A stretch of DNA of 64,000 bases from JBGLNJ01 sp034434835 (GTDB taxonomy: Bacteria > Chloroflexota > Anaerolineae > Fen-1058), in assembly GCA_034434835.1 (NCBI GenBank), contig DAOTXX010000152.1, forward strand, positions 1 to 64,000. Direction: 5' to 3'. Below are positions 9,366 through 16,599 of the stretch, piece after piece; position 1 is the first letter of the stretch; every line of letters begins with the position of its first letter. The position numbers and the translations under genes are program-made. The notes under the pieces were generated by a model. The model did no database searches. It was not told the DNA's origin and worked only from the letters and a program-made list of their open reading frames with translations.

Positions 9366-9802
9366 TGAATCTGCGCGTGCGTCGGATCGGGTTGGGTTCG
9401 GCGGCCCGGTTGGGGTTCGTCACCGGGGCGGTGACCGCTACGCCCGTCGGCGTCCTCCTCGCCTGGATCGTCCGCGTCGTCGTCAGCAACATGCGCCATC
9501 TCCTCGAAAGCTGGCAGCGCGTCACGATTGATCTGGGGATGCTGGGCAAATTTCAGATTGACCTGATCCCTTTGCTCAAGTTGAGTGATACTCTGGCCAC
9601 GCTGCGCAAATTGGACGAACTGCCGGTGCTTGTCGTCGCCGCGATCTTTATCTTGATCGTGCTGGCCGCCGGGTTGTTCAACGCCCTCACCAGCGGCTGG
9701 CAGGCGTATGCCTATAACAGCATGGCCGCACTCTCGGGCGGATTGGAAGTGCAGGTAGAGCCAGCCGGCGAGGACAAGATCATCGTGCTGCGGAAAGGCT
9801 AG
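9365..9802 (+). CDS. DUF3566-like two-helix membrane protein
   Basis: A 145-residue protein whose ATG overlaps the TGA of the FHA-PP2C gene (TGATG), so it is translationally coupled to it. It has two hydrophobic helices (about 13-37 and 92-115) and a C-terminal segment SMAALSGGLEVQVE. That segment resembles DUF3566 membrane proteins, which end in a similar GGLEV stretch. Function unknown; coupling suggests a membrane partner of the phosphatase protein. The last 4 bp overlap the end of the convergent methyltransferase gene. Confidence 0.75.
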   Translation: MNLRVRRIGLGSAARLGFVTGAVTATPVGVLLAWIVRVVVSNMRHLLESWQRVTIDLGMLGKFQIDLIPLLKLSDTLATLRKLDELPVLVVAAIFILIVLAAGLFNALTSGWQAYAYNSMAALSGGLEVQVEPAGEDKIIVLRKG

Positions 9803-10542
9803 ACCTTTTCAACCACCAGAAAGTGCGAGAGGCCCAAGGCCCGCAGCGGCGTTCCTTCTGCGGCATACGTGATCGCGCGGACCATTCGCCCCAGGGTCGG
9901 CCGCCACCTGACAAGGTTATCGTAGCCGGGGTAGATTTGCGTGTGGACGATCACGCACACGGGCAATCCCTCGAACAGCGCGCGCAGTTGCTTCCCCGTG
10001 TACGCGCGGACGTGCGGAGCCAGCTTATTCCTCAACGCATCCGGCAGCCAGTTGACGAGCGCAAAGTTCCCAAAGTGATACACGCCTCGCCAATAGATCC
10101 CATGCGTCTCAAAGAACCACCAACGATTGGGGACAAAGACGATCAACCGCCCGCCGGGTCGCAGGACGCGCACGGCCTCGCGCGCCGCTGCACGGTCGTC
10201 ATTCACGTGTTCTAAAACCTCGTGGCTGAGCACCACGTCGAAAAAGTTGTCCTCAAAGGGCAGCGCTTCGGCCGGAGCCACTTGAAGGTTGGGGAGTTCA
10301 CGGCTGGCTTGAGCGATCCGCTCTGGATCAATGTCAACCCCATACACCTCGTCGGAGAACCGCCGCAACGCGCGCACATACAGCCCCAACCCACAGCCGG
10401 CATCCAGGATGCGTTGGCCATCGAGTGGGACATACCGCTCAATCATCGCCAGGCGACGTTCCTGCCCAAAGCGCCAGACATAGCTGGGATGTCCCAGCGT
10501 GATGGACTTGTCAGCCAAGCTCGAAATCCTCTTTGTAGCCAA
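9799..10542 (-). CDS. Class I SAM-dependent methyltransferase
   Basis: A 247-residue Methyltransf_11-type enzyme. Motif I is ILDAGCGLGLYVRAL (about 45-59), followed by VYGVDIDPERI (acidic residue for ribose), an AEALPFEDNFFDVVLSHEVL block and a post-motif EHV. A substrate cannot be named; small-molecule or lipid methylation is typical. Its start overlaps the end of the upstream PPOX gene by 32 bp, so translation is probably coupled. It converges on the DUF3566-like gene with a 4-bp overlap and no room for a terminator. Confidence 0.9.
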   Translation of the reverse strand: MATKRISSLADKSITLGHPSYVWRFGQERRLAMIERYVPLDGQRILDAGCGLGLYVRALRRFSDEVYGVDIDPERIAQASRELPNLQVAPAEALPFEDNFFDVVLSHEVLEHVNDDRAAAREAVRVLRPGGRLIVFVPNRWWFFETHGIYWRGVYHFGNFALVNWLPDALRNKLAPHVRAYTGKQLRALFEGLPVCVIVHTQIYPGYDNLVRWRPTLGRMVRAITYAAEGTPLRALGLSHFLVVEKV

Positions 10543-10978
10543 AGCTCACGCTGTTGTCAATCCAGCGAATCCACTTGGGTGCGATGCGGTACATCTTGAG
10601 GTTGGCGATGACATCCGTGAACGTCTCATAAAAGGGGAATTTGTCGCACATCAGCCGCCAGGCCCGATGGTGCTCGTCGGGATCGTCCACCGTTGCGGCC
10701 GTGCCATCCATCTGGAGCCCCCGAATCTTGTGCCAGTCCATAGACTCGATCCGGACCGCCACCGAAACCCGGGGATCGCGTTGGATGTTGCGGCTGTGAC
10801 GCGCAGCGGGATCGGAATAGAAATACAGGTTCAGGTCCTCATCGGAGACAAAGTACACATCCGCCACGCGCGGCGCCCCGGTGGGGCTGGTCGTTGCGAC
10901 CGACATGGAAATGCGTTGAGCTAAAAAGCTCTGGAATTTCTTGTGCCACTCGGGAGTCAATAGTGCCATCGGCGCCAC
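10511..10978 (-). CDS. Pyridoxamine 5'-phosphate oxidase-fold (PPOX) protein
   Basis: A 155-residue FMN- or F420-type split-barrel protein. The pattern FLAQRISMSVATTSPTGAPRVADVYFV followed by YFYSDPAARHSRNIQRDPRVSVAV is typical of the PPOX/general-stress family, with a mid-protein IRGLQMDGTA strand. Substrate unknown; these proteins often reduce or oxidise small molecules. It overlaps the downstream methyltransferase gene by 32 bp and is probably the first gene of a two-gene unit. Confidence 0.88.
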   Translation of the reverse strand: MAPMALLTPEWHKKFQSFLAQRISMSVATTSPTGAPRVADVYFVSDEDLNLYFYSDPAARHSRNIQRDPRVSVAVRIESMDWHKIRGLQMDGTAATVDDPDEHHRAWRLMCDKFPFYETFTDVIANLKMYRIAPKWIRWIDNSVSFGYKEDFELG

Positions 10979-11009
10979 TCCATCCTAGGAGAGTGCTGAA
11001 AAACCCCTT

Positions 11010-11088
11010 CTTTCACCGCTGAGCGCGCAGAGAGCGCAGAGAAAACCTGACAAAACTCGGCGTCCTCAGCGGCCTCGGCGGTAGAAAG
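11010..11088. repeat. Imperfect inverted repeat in the 205-bp intergenic gap
   Basis: Left arm TTTCACCGCTGAG near 11010 and right arm GCGGCCTCGGCGGTAGAAAG ending at 11088 form an imperfect hairpin built from GCAGAG/GCGGCC words. No gene is seen in 10979-11183. Confidence 0.55.
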
Positions 11089-11183
11089 ATGACTTGTTCA
11101 GCGGTCTCCTGGTGCCACTCTGAGCCAGGAGGCCTTGGCTTGCAAGTCTTGGCCGCCGAGTGGCCCAGAACGAGAGAATCGTA

Positions 11184-12119
11184 TCATGCTCTTGACGACC
11201 TGAACTGTGGATCGCGCTCGAGCGTCAAGCCGAGTCCGGTGTCCAGGTCCACCTTGGGTGTAAAGTTGAGCAATTGCTGCGCTTTGGAGATGTCAGCACA
11301 CAGCCGTGAAACGCCGCCGGTCTGGGCGCCGCTGTGCAGCACGTTCACCTTGCGACCGGTAACCCGGCTGATTTTCTCGACTAGCGCATTGATGCTGATG
11401 TCGGTGCCCGACCCAATGTTGATGATCTGCCGATCTACGTTCCTGGCCGTCGCCGCGGCGACCAAGCCGTCCACCACATCGTCCACATACACGAAATCGC
11501 GGCTCTGTCGCCCATCGCCAAAAACCACCAGGCTTCCCCCGCCGAGCGACTGCTTGAGGAACTGCGGGATGACTGGCGCATGCGCCGGCGGCACAGCTTG
11601 CCCTGGCCCATACGCATTGAATACGCGCAAGATCACCGTCTCGATGCCCCACAACTTGCCGATCGTACGGACATAGTGCTCGGAAGATACTTTGCTGGCG
11701 GCATAGGGCGAGCCGGGGTCGGGGCTGAAATCTTCACGCACGGGCTGCCGATCCTGCTCGCCGTACACAGCGCCGGACGACGTGAACACGACACGCTTGA
11801 CGCCCGCGTCACGCATCGCTTCCATCACGGCGACCGTCCCACCGACGTTGACCGCGTTATAGTCGCGCGGATAGAGAATGGATTCGGGCACGGACACCCG
11901 CGCGGCGAGATGATACACACAGTCCACTCCCTGCAGCAACGTCCACAGCTTGGGCACGTCTGTGACATCGCCGCGTGTGAACATGACTTGCGAATCGAGC
12001 CGCGCCGGATCGCCTGCGGACAGATCGTCGAGCACGCGAACGGTGTGACCGGCACGCGCCAGGCGGTTCGCCAGCGCCGCGCCCAAAAAGCCCGCGCCGC
12101 CTGTGACGAGAAATCTCAT
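11184..12119 (-). CDS. NAD-dependent epimerase/dehydratase (GalE-like)
   Basis: A 311-residue extended short-chain dehydrogenase acting on a nucleotide sugar. The N-terminal Rossmann motif GGAGFLGAAL, the catalytic Ser region TSSGAVYGEQ and the YxxxK pair in SPYAASKVSSEHY are intact. NAYGPGQ and RDFVYVDDVVDG are typical of UDP-glucose 4-epimerase relatives. Substrate not assigned. A GATCA/TTATAG-rich leader of about 300 bp lies upstream, with no partner gene next to it. Confidence 0.9.
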   Translation of the reverse strand: MRFLVTGGAGFLGAALANRLARAGHTVRVLDDLSAGDPARLDSQVMFTRGDVTDVPKLWTLLQGVDCVYHLAARVSVPESILYPRDYNAVNVGGTVAVMEAMRDAGVKRVVFTSSGAVYGEQDRQPVREDFSPDPGSPYAASKVSSEHYVRTIGKLWGIETVILRVFNAYGPGQAVPPAHAPVIPQFLKQSLGGGSLVVFGDGRQSRDFVYVDDVVDGLVAAATARNVDRQIINIGSGTDISINALVEKISRVTGRKVNVLHSGAQTGGVSRLCADISKAQQLLNFTPKVDLDTGLGLTLERDPQFRSSRA

Positions 12120-12256
12120 GGGATGTCCTGTACTAAATGTCGAGTCTCAAAAGACCATGGATTGATGAGGTGCGGAATGAGATTATAGCACAGGCACAGT
12201 CTCTGTGGAATATGCAATATACCCAACGCGGGCACAAATTGCGCTTTTCTCACGTC

Positions 12257-12337
12257 AACGAATATTGAACGAATAAACGAATAGGCCCGCTGGCCGCGCT
12301 CATTCGTTGATTCGTTGCGCCGAAGGCGATTCGTTGA
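12257..12337. repeat. AACGAAT / ATTCGTT short-word inverted repeat
   Basis: Three AACGAAT words (12257-12292) face three ATTCGTT words (12302-12337) across a GC-rich loop. It lies in the gene-free stretch 12120-12409, which is AT-richer than its surroundings. A shared ATTCGTTGACAGGGA word recurs at about 16543-16560. Confidence 0.6.
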
Positions 12338-12409
12338 CAGGGATGAGAACGAACACAAAAGCGCAAAACATGACCGTGCTCAGTATAGCAATATACCTGC
12401 CTTGACATC

Positions 12410-12438
12410 TTGACGCCTCACAGCGAGTGTGATAAAAT
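12410..12438 (+). promoter_or_regulatory. Strong sigma-70 promoter with extended -10
   Basis: TTGACG (12410-12415), 17-bp spacer, TAAAAT (12433-12438), with TG at 12430-12431 making an extended -10. Transcription should begin near 12445 and run into the structured, gene-free segment that ends at an intrinsic terminator. Confidence 0.75.
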
Positions 12439-12440
12439 CT

Positions 12441-12713
12441 GGTCAACTTTGAGGATTATGCCTCAAGATACTTGACCAAGCGAGATGGAGAGCCGGGCAT
12501 GAAAGCCAGGCTGCATGTCTATCAATCTATAACCGGATGTTCAGGCTGCCCGATGCAGCAGCCCGATGCGTCGTTTGCCACGCGCTGGGCAGGCGTCATC
12601 GTGCTCAGCCTGGGCAATGCGGACCTTGGCGCCAAAGGAGGTGGGCAGGGCTAAATCTACCTGCTGCCCATGTTCCTTTTGGCGCAAGGCCCCCTCGGGT
12701 CTTGCGCCTTTTT
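12441..12713 (+). ncRNA. Candidate structured non-coding RNA of unknown family
   Basis: Between a good promoter and an intrinsic terminator lies about 270 nt with no convincing coding sequence. It opens with a hairpin (GGTCAA 12441-12446 with TTGACC 12472-12477, inner GAGG/CCTC). Further on, TGGGCAG and CTGCCCA pair near 12643-12670, and many CAGGC/GCCTG words could pair internally. I do not see the diagnostic cores of RNase P RNA, tmRNA, SRP RNA or common riboswitches. A 60-codon frame at 12472-12654 exists but looks non-protein-like. 6S-like or a lineage-specific RNA are possibilities. Confidence 0.55.
12681..12713 (+). terminator. Intrinsic terminator of the candidate ncRNA
   Basis: GGCGCAAG (12681-12688) pairs with CTTGCGCC (12701-12708), with extra CCC/GGG pairing inside, followed by TTTTT at 12709-12713. 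Confidence 0.85.
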
Positions 12714-12843
12714 ATTTGTACGTTACAAACCAGCCGTATATGTTTTGTTCTATGTTTGAGGTGTTGGCTCAAGACGGCCCCCTCCCTCGCCTTTCCACCT
12801 GCTGGGAGCGGGGGGATGGAGAGGGAGGAGGCGATTGAGCCGG

Positions 12844-12932
12844 GGCGGGCGGCGAACAGGCCACCAGGCACACCGTCGCCCGCCATGTGGAGATGCTGGC
12901 GCGCGTGAGAGGTTCGATTCCTCTCATCTCCA
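12844..12932 (+). ncRNA. tRNA-like acceptor/T-arm minihelix preceded by an 11-bp hairpin
   Basis: TGGAGATG (12888-12895) pairs with CATCTCCA (12925-12932). Between them are 12 nt and a canonical T-arm: AGAGG stem, TTCGATT loop, CCTCT stem (12908-12924). This is the acceptor/T half of a tRNA without D or anticodon arms. Just upstream, 12844-12854 pairs with 12874-12884 over 11 bp. The rest of 12714-13140 holds no gene I recognise. It could be a tRNA remnant, a tRNA mimic or part of a larger RNA. Confidence 0.5.
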
Positions 12933-13140
12933 TCTGGGACACGGGTGACCTTCGAGGGTCATCGCCCGAATCGTCGCTTGCGCCCGGCGCTGAACCGGGA
13001 TACACTTGCGGCGAGGGAACTCTGAGTGTTCAGTGGTGACGGGGGCCGGCCCCGCTCGATGTCCCACGATCGTTCTGTATGTTGCGTGCCGCAGGTCAGC
13101 CTGGCCTGCGGCACGCGACGGAGTAAGAGGTACTGCCAAC

Positions 13141-13629
13141 ATGCATCGAGTGCTTGTCCTCAACGCGACCTATGAGCCGCTCAACACAGTGAGTATGCCG
13201 CGCGCAGTAGCCTTGCTCCTGGCCGACAAAGCCGAGATCGTCGAGGCGGCCGAGGCTCAACTGCGCAGTCAGTATCTCACCCTGCCGATGCCGCTGGTCA
13301 TCCGGCTGGTCACCTACGTGCGCATCCCGCGTATGTTGCCGCTGGCCGTCACGCGACGCGGCGTGCTCAAGCGTGACAACTATACCTGCCAGTACTGCGG
13401 ACGGACGCAGGCCTCGGCCGAGCTCACACTCGACCATGTCGTACCGCGCAGTCGGGGCGGCAAGAACGTCTGGGAAAACGTCGTGGCTGCGTGCAAGCCC
13501 TGCAACCATCGCAAGGGCAACCGCACGCCCGGCGAGGCGCATATGCGCCTGCTCCGCCAGCCGTTCCGCCCGCGCTACCTTGCGTTGGTCGTCGTAGATA
13601 TGCCGCCTGTGTGGCACAAGTATCTGTAA
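13141..13629 (+). CDS. HNH endonuclease-family protein
   Basis: A 162-residue protein of the HNH_5-like group common in Chloroflexota and cyanobacteria. The N-terminal half (VLVLNATYEPLNTVSMPRA) is typical. The nuclease core spans about 78-125: CQYCG, LDHVVPRSRGG, NVVAACKPCNHRKGN, giving two zinc Cys pairs and the H-N-H metal site. Start at ATG 13141 with AAGAGG upstream; an earlier in-frame start at 13006 would add residues not typical of the family. Its role (repair, restriction or other) is unknown. It lies about 200 bp after the tRNA-like minihelix. Confidence 0.9.
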   Translation: MHRVLVLNATYEPLNTVSMPRAVALLLADKAEIVEAAEAQLRSQYLTLPMPLVIRLVTYVRIPRMLPLAVTRRGVLKRDNYTCQYCGRTQASAELTLDHVVPRSRGGKNVWENVVAACKPCNHRKGNRTPGEAHMRLLRQPFRPRYLALVVVDMPPVWHKYL

Positions 13630-13634
13630 ACTCT

Positions 13635-13664
13635 CCCTCCCCTGTCCGTTGGGACAGGGGAGGG
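13635..13664 (+). terminator. 13-bp perfect hairpin between HNH and metallopeptidase genes
   Basis: CCCTCCCCTGTCC (13635-13647), GTTG loop, GGACAGGGGAGGG (13652-13664). No T-run follows. Its right arm contains the Shine-Dalgarno sequence of the next gene (ATG 13670), so it could mask that site rather than end transcription. Confidence 0.55.
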
Positions 13665-13669
13665 TTGGA

Positions 13670-14998
13670 ATGAGGGTCATGCGGACATTCTTGAAGCGTC
13701 TATGGATGTTTGCCAAGCTCGCCGTTATGCTGCTCAGCGTGAGCGCGCTGATCGTGCGGGAATACCCGTTGCCGGGCGAGTTTGTCCCGGCGGTCCATCG
13801 CCTGATCGGCAGCGAGATTTTTGACTTTGTCGGTTGGGAAGTTCAAACGCTCACGGCCAAGGGCGCGCAGATGCTCGTGCCGGCATCCAACTATCTCGAC
13901 GAGGCGCGCCGCAAGTCCCTCGTCCTTGATTACATGGACCTAGTGCAGCGCATTGAATTCCTCCAGAATGAGATTGACGGCATCTACGCTGATCCCCAGA
14001 TCACCGATCCGGCGGCCGCCTCCGCCCATCCACGCCAAGAGCTGGCGCGACTGCGCGCGCAGCAAGTCGCTCAACAGACCACCGTCGAAACAATCATCGA
14101 AGAAAAAGTTTCAATCATCCTCAGCGAGCAAGGCTTTGCCGTCGGCGGGCAGGTGATCCCGCCGCTCAAGTTTCGGCTCACGCCGCTGCCGCAAATGCTC
14201 ATCGTCTCGCCGCGCGACCAGATTTATCAGAAGGAAGCCTTTCCGCTCGAAGCAAGCCTCACGACCGACCGCGCCGAAGAGCTCGAGGCTGAGATAGATC
14301 GGCGTTTTGATGTTTCGTCGCTCGTCGTGTTCATCGGTGGATTGGGATTCTATCCGACGATGCTATTGGAAAGCACGTCATTACCCTGGACGCTTGAGGT
14401 GGCCGCGCACGAGTGGACGCATAACTGGCTGGAATTTCGCCCGCTGGGCATGAACTATTCCAAATCGCCCCAGACGCGCACGATGAACGAGACGACGGCC
14501 AACATTGTGGGCCAAGAGATCGGCGAAATGACCCTGCACAAGTTTTTCCCTGAGCTGGCGCCACCGCCGCCCCCCACCCCACCCCCCGGCCCCACTCCAA
14601 CCCCGGCCCCGACGCCCACGCGCGATCCGAACCGCTTTGACTTTCGGGCCGAGATGCGCACCACACGCGTGGAGGTAGATCGTCTGCTGGCCGAAGCGCG
14701 CCAGGCCAAAGAAGCGGGAGACCCAACCACGGCGGCTGCGCGGATCAACGAAGCCGAAGAGTACATGCGTCAGCGGCGCAGGTTCTTTGCCGAGCATGGC
14801 TATTCGATCCGCAAGCTGAATCAGGCGTACTTTGCCTTTCACGGCGCTTATGCGGATCAAGTCGGCGCGGCCGGCGAAGACCCGGTCGGCCCGGCGGTCA
14901 AGCGCCTACGCGATCGCAGCCCGTCGCTCAAGGCATTCCTAGATACGATTGCTTCCATGACCACGTTTGAGGAACTCGAGCGGGCGTTGGGAGAATAG
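13670..14998 (+). CDS. Membrane-anchored putative zinc metallopeptidase (HEWTH)
   Basis: A 442-residue protein with an N-terminal hydrophobic anchor (about 10-27). The segment AAHEWTHNWLEF (about 244-255) is a gluzincin-type HExxH site, followed about 30 residues on by NETTANIVGQEIGE, which offers a third ligand Glu. A Pro-rich stretch (about 300-318) interrupts the region before a charged C-terminal coiled segment. I do not recognise a named peptidase family. ATG 13670 is chosen because AGGGGAGGG precedes it. The small membrane protein downstream is probably in the same unit. Confidence 0.8.
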   Translation: MRVMRTFLKRLWMFAKLAVMLLSVSALIVREYPLPGEFVPAVHRLIGSEIFDFVGWEVQTLTAKGAQMLVPASNYLDEARRKSLVLDYMDLVQRIEFLQNEIDGIYADPQITDPAAASAHPRQELARLRAQQVAQQTTVETIIEEKVSIILSEQGFAVGGQVIPPLKFRLTPLPQMLIVSPRDQIYQKEAFPLEASLTTDRAEELEAEIDRRFDVSSLVVFIGGLGFYPTMLLESTSLPWTLEVAAHEWTHNWLEFRPLGMNYSKSPQTRTMNETTANIVGQEIGEMTLHKFFPELAPPPPPTPPPGPTPTPAPTPTRDPNRFDFRAEMRTTRVEVDRLLAEARQAKEAGDPTTAAARINEAEEYMRQRRRFFAEHGYSIRKLNQAYFAFHGAYADQVGAAGEDPVGPAVKRLRDRSPSLKAFLDTIASMTTFEELERALGE

Positions 14999-15000
14999 GG

Positions 15001-15062
15001 ATCAGTGAGCAGTGACCAGTGATCAGTAAACAGGGATCGGTGAATAGTGATCGAGGATCAGC
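15001..15062. repeat. GTGATCAG short-word direct repeat
   Basis: Degenerate copies of AGTGATCAG / AGTGACCAG / GGATCGGTGA fill 15001-15062 between the metallopeptidase and the next gene. One of several word-repeat spacers in the window. Confidence 0.55.
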
Positions 15063-15072
15063 GGAGAGCAGC

Positions 15073-15276
15073 ATGTCGTCAGAGAATCCACAACAAAACT
15101 CACCTGAAAAGCACCGGCTGACGTTGGTCATCGGAGGCATGGTGCTGGGGATGCTCGTCGCTTATCTGTTCGGCGCGCTCGGACGCGGGCCGGTCAAGCC
15201 ACTCGATCTGATCTTTTGGGCCGTCGGCGGCGCGCTGCTCGGCCTGCTAGCTAGCCTGCCCCAGCCGCGCAGATAA
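15073..15276 (+). CDS. Small two-helix membrane protein
   Basis: A 67-residue protein with a polar N-terminus and two hydrophobic helices (about 17-33 and 43-61) containing the glycine-rich stretches GGMVLGMLVAYLFG and AVGGALLGLLA. Start at ATG 15073 behind GGAGAGCAGC. No family recognised. It follows the metallopeptidase-like gene and may be cotranscribed. Confidence 0.6.
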   Translation: MSSENPQQNSPEKHRLTLVIGGMVLGMLVAYLFGALGRGPVKPLDLIFWAVGGALLGLLASLPQPRR

Positions 15277-15286
15277 GAACGTGAAA

Positions 15287-15312
15287 CGTCAAACGTCATA
15301 TTGCATTTGACG
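15287..15312. repeat. CGTCAAA/TTTGACG hairpin between convergent genes
   Basis: CGTCAAA (15287-15293) pairs with TTTGACG (15306-15312). It belongs to the AACGTGAAACGTC word family also seen at 17840, 20561, 33796 and 59587. Confidence 0.55.
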
Positions 15313-15314
15313 CC

Positions 15315-16421
15315 TCAGACCAGAAACTCGCCATTCTTGTAAAATGGCACACCATCCACGATGATCGCGCCGCCGTCGCGCATGTCGCAGATCATGTCCC
15401 AGTGGATGGCGGACTTGTTCTGGCCGCCCGTATCGGGATAGGCCGCGCCCACCGCGCAGTGGATCGTCCCGCCCAATTTTTCGTCGAACAAAAGATTGCG
15501 CGTGAATTTCCGAATGCCATTGTTCGTGCCAATGGCAAACTCGCCCAGCCTCCGCGCGCCCTCGTCGGTGTCGAGCATCTGGAGCAGGAAATCCTCGCCC
15601 TTCTTGGCCGAGGCCTGGATCACGCGGCCTTGTTCAAACGTTAACCGGATGCCTTCAACCTCTCGGCCCTGGAAGATGGCCGGGTAGGTGAATTCGATCC
15701 AGCCCTCCGTCACGTTTTCTTGCGGCCCGGTAAAGATTTCGCCATCGGGGAAATTCTTGGTGCCGTCGGCGTTGATGAACACGCGCCCTTCGATGCCTAC
15801 CGTCAGATCGCAATGCGGCCCGGTGACGCGCGCCGTCCTCTTGCCTCTCAGCCAGTCCACGAGTTTTTGCTGTCGAGCAGCGATCTCGCGCCAGCGCGCC
15901 ACCGGATCGGGATCGTCCAGCAAACACGCGCCATAGACAAAGTCTTCGTACTCGCGCAGGCTCATTTCGGCATCCTGAGCGTAGGCTTCGGTGGGAAACA
16001 GCGTAATAGACCACCGCAGCTCGCCCGCGGCCTGACGACGCATAAAAATCTCTCGAAGCTCGGAGTGCGCCTGGGCAAAACGCGCCATCCGCGCGCCTTC
16101 GACGTTGGACATGGCTTTGGTGTTCGTGTCGCTCAAGATGCGGTACGAGACATCGAACGTCTCCATCACCATCTTTTGGACCGGCGAGACAAAGTCGAGC
16201 TGCGCTTCGTTGGCGAACGCGAAAAAGAGCTCTTCCGCGCCGGGCAGGCTGAGCAGCAAGAGCGGATGACCACCGTGCTGCAACACCTCACGATAAATCG
16301 CCAGCAGCAAAGGTTGGGCCACCGGCGCTCCTTGAATGACCACCTGATCGCCTTCGCGCGTGGGGGCAGAATACTCGACCATCACGCGGGCCAGCTTTTC
16401 AATGCGAGGGTCCACCTTCAT
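15315..16421 (-). CDS. M29 family aminopeptidase (AmpS/PepS type)
   Basis: A 368-residue metallo-aminopeptidase of the thermophilic clan M29, probably cytoplasmic. MKVDPRIEKLARVMVEYS is the usual N-terminus, so ATG 16421 is preferred over a GTG at 16439. Conserved segments include FEQGRVIQASAKKGEDF, GAAYPDTGGQNKSAIHWDM and DMRDGG, which carry the metal ligands. A TATAAT with an extended TGG lies 25 bp upstream, and a MITE ends 8 bp beyond it. The AAGGAG site is unusually close to the ATG. Confidence 0.92.
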   Translation of the reverse strand: MKVDPRIEKLARVMVEYSAPTREGDQVVIQGAPVAQPLLLAIYREVLQHGGHPLLLLSLPGAEELFFAFANEAQLDFVSPVQKMVMETFDVSYRILSDTNTKAMSNVEGARMARFAQAHSELREIFMRRQAAGELRWSITLFPTEAYAQDAEMSLREYEDFVYGACLLDDPDPVARWREIAARQQKLVDWLRGKRTARVTGPHCDLTVGIEGRVFINADGTKNFPDGEIFTGPQENVTEGWIEFTYPAIFQGREVEGIRLTFEQGRVIQASAKKGEDFLLQMLDTDEGARRLGEFAIGTNNGIRKFTRNLLFDEKLGGTIHCAVGAAYPDTGGQNKSAIHWDMICDMRDGGAIIVDGVPFYKNGEFLV

Positions 16422-16445
16422 TCTCCTTTGACGTATCACTTACGC

Positions 16446-16451
16446 ATTATA
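16446..16451 (-). promoter_or_regulatory. Extended -10 box of the M29 peptidase gene
   Basis: Reading minus, TGGTATAAT: a perfect TATAAT with TG one base upstream. The -35 position falls inside the inserted element at 16460-16599 and does not match the consensus, so the extended -10 must carry the promoter. Confidence 0.6.
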
Positions 16452-16459
16452 CCACACGG

Positions 16460-16599
16460 GTAACTGTTCAGCGGGAATCCGTCAACCTGTCTGCCGCCAG
16501 GCAGGCGAATCGCTGACAGAAAGGCGTGACCATCATTCGTTTGACATTCGTTGACAGGGACCCGCAAGCCTTTAGAAAAGGCATTGGCTGAATAGTTAC
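16460..16599. mobile_element. 140-bp MITE with GTAACTRTTCAG ends
   Basis: Terminal inverted repeats GTAACTGTTCAG (16460-16471) and CTGAATAGTTAC (16588-16599) match at 11 of 12 positions. They are flanked by CCACACGG (16452-16459) and CCACGCGG (16600-16607), an 8-bp target duplication with one change. No transposase inside. The right end supplies the TAA stop of the TPR gene. The same ends occur at 57246-57388. Confidence 0.8.

Noticed and set aside
12441..12932. A single tmRNA spanning the ncRNA and the minihelix
   Set aside because: A strong terminator separates them, no tag reading frame ending in an Ala-Ala-type stop is seen, and the matching 5' acceptor strand sits 12 nt from the T-arm rather than hundreds of bases upstream; the permuted order does not fit either.
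12769..13005. 78-codon minus-strand frame containing MEMRGIEPLTRAS
   Set aside because: The RGIEP string is the usual false peptide read from the antisense of a tRNA T-arm (GGAATCGAACC); it supports the tRNA-like element instead.
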